A DNA stretch of 45,341 nt from an uncultured beta proteobacterium. GTDB lineage: Bacteria; Pseudomonadota; Gammaproteobacteria; Burkholderiales; Burkholderiaceae_C. Within the stretch, counting starts at the first letter, position 1. Each line of letters starts with the position of its first letter. The stretch spans positions 1 to 45,341 of the forward strand of contig CAIKMZ010000097.1 of the NCBI GenBank assembly GCA_903828665.1, read 5' to 3'. The translations under genes were made by a program, and so were the position numbers. Positions 40,436 to 45,341 of the stretch are shown piece by piece. The notes under the pieces were generated by a model. It worked only from the letters and a program-made list of their open reading frames with translations, did not search any database and was not told where the DNA came from.

Positions 40436-41968
40436 ATGACCAGTCCCCGACTCCAGCTTACCGGCATCACCAAGCGGTACCCGGGTGTGGTCGCCAACAG
40501 CGATGTCTCGCTGACCTTGATGCCGGGCGAAACCCATGCCGTGCTCGGCGAGAACGGCGCCGGCAAGTCGACGCTGATGAAGATCATCTACGGCTCGGTC
40601 AAGCCCGACGCCGGGCACATGATGCTCAATGGCCAGCCGATCCAAATCCGCAATCCGAAGGAGGCGCGGGCCAACGGCATCAGCATGGTGTTCCAGCACT
40701 TCAACCTGTTCGACACCATGACCGTGGCCGAAAACGTCTGGCTCGGGTTGACGCGCAATTCCCTGGAGCAGGTCAGCGCCAGCATCATCGGCAAGGCCGA
40801 GGAGTACGGGCTTGACATCGACCCGGCGCGACCCGTGCACACGCTGAGCGTGGGCGAGATGCAGCGCGTGGAAATCATCCGCGCCCTGTTGACGCGCCCG
40901 GAGGTGCTGATTCTCGACGAGCCGACCTCGGTGCTGACGCCGCAGGCGGTGGAAAAGCTGTTTGTGGTGTTGAAGAAGCTCGCCAGCGAAGGCTGCAGCA
41001 TCCTCTACATTAGCCACAAGCTGCACGAGATCCGCGAGCTTTGCAATGCCTGCACCGTGCTGCGCGGCGGCAAGGTGACGGGCGTGTGCAACCCGTCGCA
41101 GGAATCGAACGCGTCGCTCTCGCGCATGATGATCGGCGCCGAGCCGCCGCAGTTGACGCATCACGATGCGAAGCCCGGTGCGCCGGTGCTGCGCGTGCAG
41201 GACTTGTCGCTCGATCGCGAAGACCAGTTCGGCGTGGACCTGCAGGGCATCACGCTCGACGTGCGCGCCGGCGAGGTGGTCGGCATCGCCGGCGTTTCGG
41301 GCAACGGGCAGCGAGAATTGCTCTATGCCTTGTCGGGCGAAGACACGCGCTGCGCGGCCGGGGCGATCCGGATCGGCGACGTCGATGCCTCGGGGATGCA
41401 CCCCGGCGCACGACGCAAGCTCGGCCTGCATTTCGTGCCCGAAGAGCGTCTTGGCCGGGGCGCCGTGCCGACGCTGGGGCTGGCGCACAACCTGCTGCTC
41501 ACGCGCAACGAGTCGATTCTGCACCCCGGCTTTGCCGGCGGCTGGATTCGCGTCCGGCAACTGGAGGCGCATGCGGCCGACATCATCGCGCGCTTCAACG
41601 TCAAGGCCGGCGGTCCGCGCGCAGCGGCGCGCTCGCTCTCGGGCGGCAATCTGCAGAAGTTCCTGGTCGGGCGCGAGATCGATGCCAATCCGAAACTGTT
41701 CATCGTGTCGCAGCCGACCTGGGGCGTGGACGTCGGCGCGGCGGCGCAGATCCGCGGCGAGATTCTGGCTTTGCGCGATGCCGGCTGCGCGGTGCTCGTG
41801 GTGAGCGAGGAACTCGAAGAGTTGTTCGAAGTCAGCGACCGGCTGCATGTCATCGCGCAGGGGCGACTTTCACCTTCGATGCCGATCGCGCAGGCGACGG
41901 TGGAGCGCATCGGCGAGTGGATGAGCGGGCTGTGGGATCAGACGGAGGCGGCACATGCTCAAGCTTGA
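40436..41968 (+). CDS. ABC transporter ATPase, double-domain, nucleoside/BMP type
   Basis: A 510-residue protein with two ATPase domains in tandem, as in sugar and nucleoside (YufO/NupA-like) importers. The first half has Walker A GENGAGKST, LSVGEMQRVEIIRALL and ILDEPTSVL. The second half has a degenerate Walker A GVSGNGQRE, EERLGRGAVP and the signature LSGGNLQKFLVGRE. Together with the two permeases and the BMP-type lipoprotein downstream it forms an importer, probably for purine nucleosides or related compounds. ATG 40436 lacks a strong ribosome site; the 3' end overlaps the permease start by 14 bases. Confidence 0.92.
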   Translation: MTSPRLQLTGITKRYPGVVANSDVSLTLMPGETHAVLGENGAGKSTLMKIIYGSVKPDAGHMMLNGQPIQIRNPKEARANGISMVFQHFNLFDTMTVAENVWLGLTRNSLEQVSASIIGKAEEYGLDIDPARPVHTLSVGEMQRVEIIRALLTRPEVLILDEPTSVLTPQAVEKLFVVLKKLASEGCSILYISHKLHEIRELCNACTVLRGGKVTGVCNPSQESNASLSRMMIGAEPPQLTHHDAKPGAPVLRVQDLSLDREDQFGVDLQGITLDVRAGEVVGIAGVSGNGQRELLYALSGEDTRCAAGAIRIGDVDASGMHPGARRKLGLHFVPEERLGRGAVPTLGLAHNLLLTRNESILHPGFAGGWIRVRQLEAHAADIIARFNVKAGGPRAAARSLSGGNLQKFLVGREIDANPKLFIVSQPTWGVDVGAAAQIRGEILALRDAGCAVLVVSEELEELFEVSDRLHVIAQGRLSPSMPIAQATVERIGEWMSGLWDQTEAAHAQA

Positions 41969-43010
41969 AGCGCGCCAGCAGCCCTCCAGCGTGTGGAGCT
42001 ATGCCTCGCCCTTGCTGGCGCTGGCGTTGACTGTGCTGATCGGCGTTGCGCTGTTCATGGCGCTGGGCAAGGACCCGGTGAGCGGGCTGCGCGTTTTCTT
42101 CTGGGAGCCGATCCGCAGCGCCTACGCGCTGGGTGAGCTGACCGTCAAGGCGACACCCTTGCTGCTGATCGCGCTCGGTCTGGCCGTGTGCTTTCGCTCC
42201 AATGTCTGGAACATCGGCGCCGAGGGCCAGTATGTGCTGGGCGCGATCGCGGCCAGCGGTGTGGCCATGCTCGCCGGACCGGGCACGAGCCGCTGGATCG
42301 TCGTGCCCATCGTGCTCGCCGGTGTGCTCGGCGGCATGTTCTGGGCCGCTATCACGGCTTGGCTGCGCGACCGCTTCAATGCCAACGAGATTCTGGTCAG
42401 CCTGATGCTGGTCTATGTGGCCGTGCAGTTGCTCAGCTACATGGTGTCGGGCCCGTGGAAGGACCCGCAGGGCTACAACTTTCCGCAGAGCAAGAACTTC
42501 GATCTGGTGACGCGCATTCCGCGTCTGTTCGATGGCTCTCGCATCAGTATCGGCGTCTTTCTGGCGCTCGGCGGCGTGCTGGTGGCCTGGATCTTCCTGT
42601 TTCGCACGCGCGCCGGCTTTGCGCAGCAGGTCGGCGGCCTGGCGCCGGCGGCCGCGCGCTACGCCGGCTTTTCCTCGCGCCGCGCCTTGTGGATCGCCTT
42701 GCTGGTGTCGGGGGCCACGGCCGGCCTGGCCGGCGCGCTCGAAGTGGCCGGACCGATCGGGCAACTCACGCCCTACGTGCCGGCCGGCTACGGCTTTGCC
42801 GCCATCATCGTGGCCTTCGTCGGTCGCCTGCATCCGGTGGGCATGGTGTTCTCGGCATTGCTGATGAGCATGTTCTACATCGGCGGCGAACTGGCGCAGT
42901 CGCGACTGGGCTTGCCCAAGTCGCTGACCGGCGTCTTCCAGGGCCTGCTGCTGTTTACCCTGCTGGCCTGCGACACGCTGGTCAATTACCGCCTGAAGTG
43001 GAGCAAGTGA
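41955..43010 (+). CDS. ABC transporter permease 1, nucleoside/BMP type
   Basis: A 351-residue permease of the BPD_transp_2 family with about 9-10 membrane segments. Marks are [60 protein letters not shown] and [20 protein letters not shown]. It overlaps the ATPase gene by 14 bases, and its stop overlaps the next permease start by one base (TGATG). Confidence 0.92.
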   Translation: MLKLEARQQPSSVWSYASPLLALALTVLIGVALFMALGKDPVSGLRVFFWEPIRSAYALGELTVKATPLLLIALGLAVCFRSNVWNIGAEGQYVLGAIAASGVAMLAGPGTSRWIVVPIVLAGVLGGMFWAAITAWLRDRFNANEILVSLMLVYVAVQLLSYMVSGPWKDPQGYNFPQSKNFDLVTRIPRLFDGSRISIGVFLALGGVLVAWIFLFRTRAGFAQQVGGLAPAAARYAGFSSRRALWIALLVSGATAGLAGALEVAGPIGQLTPYVPAGYGFAAIIVAFVGRLHPVGMVFSALLMSMFYIGGELAQSRLGLPKSLTGVFQGLLLFTLLACDTLVNYRLKWSK

Positions 43011-43930
43011 TGGATGCCTACGCACTGCTGATTGCAGCCACCCTGAACGCTGGCACGGTGCTGGCGCTGGCCTCGCTCGGCATGCTGATCAACGAGCGCG
43101 CCGGCATCGTCAACCTCGGCGCCGAGGGCATGATGCTGTGCGCGGCAATAGCCGGCTTTGCGGCGGTTGTTCATACCGGCAGCGACGTCGTCGGCTTTGC
43201 CGCCGGCATGGGCGCGGGCGCGCTGCTGGCGCTGGTATTCGGTCTGCTGGTGATCTGGCTCAACACCAATCAGTACGCCACTGGCCTGGCGGTGAGCCTG
43301 TTCGGCGCCGGCTTTTCCGCCTTCGCCGGCATCGCCTACGTGCAGGAGAGAATTCCGCAGCGTCCGAGCTTTGCCGTGCCCTATCTGTCGGATATCCCGC
43401 TGGTCGGCCCGGCGCTGTTCCGCCAGCATCCGCTGGTCTACCTGACGGTCCTGTTTGCATTGGCCCTGATCTGGTTTCTGTACCGCACGCGCGCCGGCCT
43501 GGTGCTGCGCAGCGTCGGGGAGAATCCCGAATCGGCCCACGCGCTGGGCTACCCGGTGCGCCGCATCCGCTTGCTCGCAGTCGTTGTCGGCGGTGCGCTG
43601 TGCGGACTGGCCGGCGCCTATGTCTCCATCGTCTACACGCCACTGTGGGTCGAGGGCATGGTGGCCGGCAAAGGCTGGATTGCCCTGGCCCTGACCACGT
43701 TCGCCACCTGGCGTCCGGCGCGCGTGCTGCTGGGCGCCTACCTGTTCGGCGGCGTCACCATGCTGCAGTTCCATCTGCAGGGCATTGGCGTCGAAGTTCC
43801 CAGCCAGTTTCTGAGCATGCTGCCCTACCTCTCGACCATCGTCGTGCTCGCCCTGATTTCACGCAATCCACTGTGGATCCGCATCAACATGCCGGCCTCG
43901 ATCGGCAAGCCGTTCTATCCCGGCGCCTGA
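43010..43930 (+). CDS. ABC transporter permease 2, nucleoside/BMP type
   Basis: A 306-residue permease, partner of the preceding one. It starts at ATG 43010 ([20 protein letters not shown]) within the TGATG overlap. INERAGIVNLGAEGMMLCAA is the family's hallmark near the N-terminus. RTRAGLVLRSVGENPESAHALG is the ATPase-coupling region; GMVAGKGWIALALTTFATWR follows. About eight membrane segments. Confidence 0.92.
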   Translation: MDAYALLIAATLNAGTVLALASLGMLINERAGIVNLGAEGMMLCAAIAGFAAVVHTGSDVVGFAAGMGAGALLALVFGLLVIWLNTNQYATGLAVSLFGAGFSAFAGIAYVQERIPQRPSFAVPYLSDIPLVGPALFRQHPLVYLTVLFALALIWFLYRTRAGLVLRSVGENPESAHALGYPVRRIRLLAVVVGGALCGLAGAYVSIVYTPLWVEGMVAGKGWIALALTTFATWRPARVLLGAYLFGGVTMLQFHLQGIGVEVPSQFLSMLPYLSTIVVLALISRNPLWIRINMPASIGKPFYPGA

Positions 43931-43994
43931 TGCTTTCCGGTACATAATTCACGCACCTCCAACCCCGTCGCAACCCCCCCAAGAAGGAATTGAC

Positions 43995-45155
43995 ATGACC
44001 GATTTGCAAAAACGTTCGCTGTTGAGAATCGCAGCCCTGACCGCCGTGGCATCCGCCGCGTTGCTGGGCTGCGGCAAGAAGGAAGAGGCAGCGCCCGTGC
44101 CGGCCGCTCCCGCACCTGCGGCCGCCGCTTCAGCGCCCAAGGCTGAACCCCTCAAGATTGCCTTTGCCTATGTCGGCCCGGTCGGCGATGGTGGCTGGTC
44201 CTTTGCCCACGACAACGGCCGCAAGGCGATCGAAAAGGAATTCGGCGACAAGGTCAAGACCTCGTTCGTCGAGAGCGTGCCCGAGTCGGCCGACGCAGAA
44301 CGCGTGATCCGCGACATGGTCGGCCAGGGCAACAAGCTGATCTTCGGCACCACCTTCGGCTACATGGAGACCATGCTCAAGGTTGCGGCCGACAGCAAGG
44401 ATGTGAAGTTCGAGCACGCCACCGGATACAAGCAGGCCGAGAACCTGCGTACCTACGACAGCCGCACCTACGAAGGCGCCTACATGGCTGGCGTCATCGC
44501 CGGCAAGATGACCAAGACCAACACGCTGGGCGTGGTGGCCTCGGTGCCGATTCCGGAGGTGATCCGCAACATCAACAGCTTCACGCTGGGCGCGCAGTCG
44601 AGCAACCCGAAGGTCAAGACCAAGGTGGTATGGGTCAACGGCTGGTTCGACCCGCCCAAGGAAACCGAAGCCGCGACCTCGCTCATCAACGGCGGCGCCG
44701 ACGTGCTGTTCCAGAACACCGATTCACCGGCTGTCCTGAAGACCGCAGAGGCCAAGGGCAAGCGCGCCTTCGGCTGGGATTCGGATATGAGCGCCTATGG
44801 CCCGAAGGCCCATCTGGCGTCGAGCATCATCAACTGGGGCCCGTACTACATCAAGGCGACCAAGGAAGCACTTGACGGCTCCTGGAAGGGCGGCACGGCC
44901 GCCTGGTGGGGCGTGAAGGAAGGCGCGATCGACCTTGTTTCGATCGCTGCTGACGTGCCGGCCGAAACCAAGGCCAAGATCGACGAGGTCAAGAAGGGCC
45001 TGACCGATGGCAGCTTCGTGATCTGGAAGGGTCCTATCGTCGACAACACCGGCAAGGTGCAGGTGGCCAAGGACACCGTCGCCGACGACAAGTTCCTCGG
45101 CGGTCTGAACTTCTTCGTCAAGGGCGTCGAAGGCAAGGTGCCAGGCGCCAAGTAA
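43995..45155 (+). CDS. BMP-family ABC transporter binding lipoprotein
   Basis: A 386-residue basic membrane protein (BMP/Med) family lipoprotein. The signal peptide ends in the lipobox ALLGC (Cys26), followed by an Ala/Pro linker (residues 30-50). The binding domain shows IAFAYVGPVGDGGWSFAHDN, IFGTTFGYMETMLKVA, RTYEGAYMAGVIAGKMTKT and VWVNGWFDPPKETEAATSLI. Members bind purine nucleosides; alternative ligands are possible. AAGGAAT precedes ATG 43995. It is the last gene of the operon starting at 40436 and is followed by a strong terminator. Confidence 0.92.
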   Translation: MTDLQKRSLLRIAALTAVASAALLGCGKKEEAAPVPAAPAPAAAASAPKAEPLKIAFAYVGPVGDGGWSFAHDNGRKAIEKEFGDKVKTSFVESVPESADAERVIRDMVGQGNKLIFGTTFGYMETMLKVAADSKDVKFEHATGYKQAENLRTYDSRTYEGAYMAGVIAGKMTKTNTLGVVASVPIPEVIRNINSFTLGAQSSNPKVKTKVVWVNGWFDPPKETEAATSLINGGADVLFQNTDSPAVLKTAEAKGKRAFGWDSDMSAYGPKAHLASSIINWGPYYIKATKEALDGSWKGGTAAWWGVKEGAIDLVSIAADVPAETKAKIDEVKKGLTDGSFVIWKGPIVDNTGKVQVAKDTVADDKFLGGLNFFVKGVEGKVPGAK

Positions 45156-45176
45156 CCGGCCTCGATCCGATGAACG

Positions 45177-45199
45177 AGCCGCCTTCGGGCGGCTTTTTT
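45177..45199 (+). terminator. Rho-independent terminator of the BMP-type ABC operon
   Basis: AGCCGCC-TTCG-GGCGGCT is a perfect 7-bp stem with a UUCG tetraloop, followed by a T run, 21 bases after the stop of the binding-protein gene. It directly precedes the group II intron 5' end at 45203. Confidence 0.95.
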
Positions 45200-45202
45200 G
45201 TG

Positions 45203-45341
45203 GTGCGCCCGGCAGGGCGCACCTACTTGGAGGTGAAAGTCCTCTACTCGCCCGGCAAGGGGAAGAGTTAGCCAGAGGCAAGGGTTTCGCGGGTGACTGC
45301 GAGTCTGAAGGAAGCCCGATGGCAAAGCGCTGGCCTGACGA
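45203..45341 (+). ncRNA. 5' end of a group II intron (incomplete, runs off the window)
   Basis: From 45203 the sequence begins GTGCGCCC-GGCA-GGGCGCAC, an 8-bp hairpin that starts with the GUGYG 5' splice-site consensus. Pieces familiar from bacterial group II intron domain I follow: TTGGAGGTGAAAGTCCTCTA, GAGTTAGCCAGAGGCAAGGG, CTGAAGGAAGCCCGATGGCA and CTGACGA at the edge. The reverse transcriptase/maturase gene and domains V-VI would lie beyond the window. The position just after a terminator hairpin and T run is the usual target of class C introns, although the sequence here is not enough to assign the class with confidence. Confidence 0.8.

Overview
The window looks like a chromosomal segment of a betaproteobacterium of the order Burkholderiales. 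This rests on gene content and order seen here: fkpB-ispH next to radC and serS, rpmB-rpmG, trxB, a short ftsK followed by lolA and rarA, orphan TctC (Bug-type) binding proteins, an FFLEELY-type protein and an RquA-like methyltransferase. Comamonadaceae or a close relative is my best guess, but family level is inference.

The window has two parts. The left part (1 to about 9930) is an accessory, visibly less GC-rich and partly decayed region. It holds a secreted protein with three Cys repeats, a short Ser/Thr/Pro/Ala-rich exported protein, a Tat-exported tandem DUF1259 protein, an FFLEELY-type protein, and an insertion-sequence remnant. It also holds a cis-prenyltransferase homologue, a frameshifted second ispH, a minus-strand cluster (a di-haem peroxidase fused to a hydrolase N-terminus, an intact hydrolase, and a cupin that has lost its core), a second cupin remnant, and a secreted parvulin-like protein without its usual active-site histidines. 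The boundary with the core is sharp: radC stops in the middle of its catalytic domain at 9930, and the accessory DNA begins there.

The right part (9930 to 45200) is dense, GC-rich core genome. 10454-14179 is an overlapping run fkpB-ispH-PLP dehydratase-serS. An RquA-like methyltransferase and rpmB/rpmG converge on a shared terminator. trxB diverges from ftsK-lolA, followed by a glycerate kinase and rarA. Three or four transport and catabolic modules follow: (1) an iron/phosphonate-type ABC importer with two ATPases and a fused double permease (22567-27422); (2) a complete branched-chain amino acid ABC importer livHMGF (27683-31239); (3) a LysR regulator divergent from a tartrate/D-malate dehydrogenase and a TctC binding protein (31270-34358), probably linked functionally to the glycerate kinase at 19874; (4) a Crp/Fnr-type regulator converging on a four-gene branched-chain 2-oxoacid dehydrogenase operon (bkd E1alpha, E1beta, E2, E3; 40140-35146), which fits with the neighbouring liv importer. 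A divergent BMP/nucleoside-type ABC importer (40436-45155) ends at a strong terminator.

Three bases after that terminator the sequence becomes the 5' end of a group II intron, which runs off the right edge. No tRNA, rRNA or CRISPR array was seen. The most unusual material is in the left part: the peroxidase/hydrolase fusion, the two independent remnants of one cupin family, the ispH-paralogue/cis-prenyltransferase pair, the parvulin-like protein, and the 10-bp-phased GAACAT repeats.
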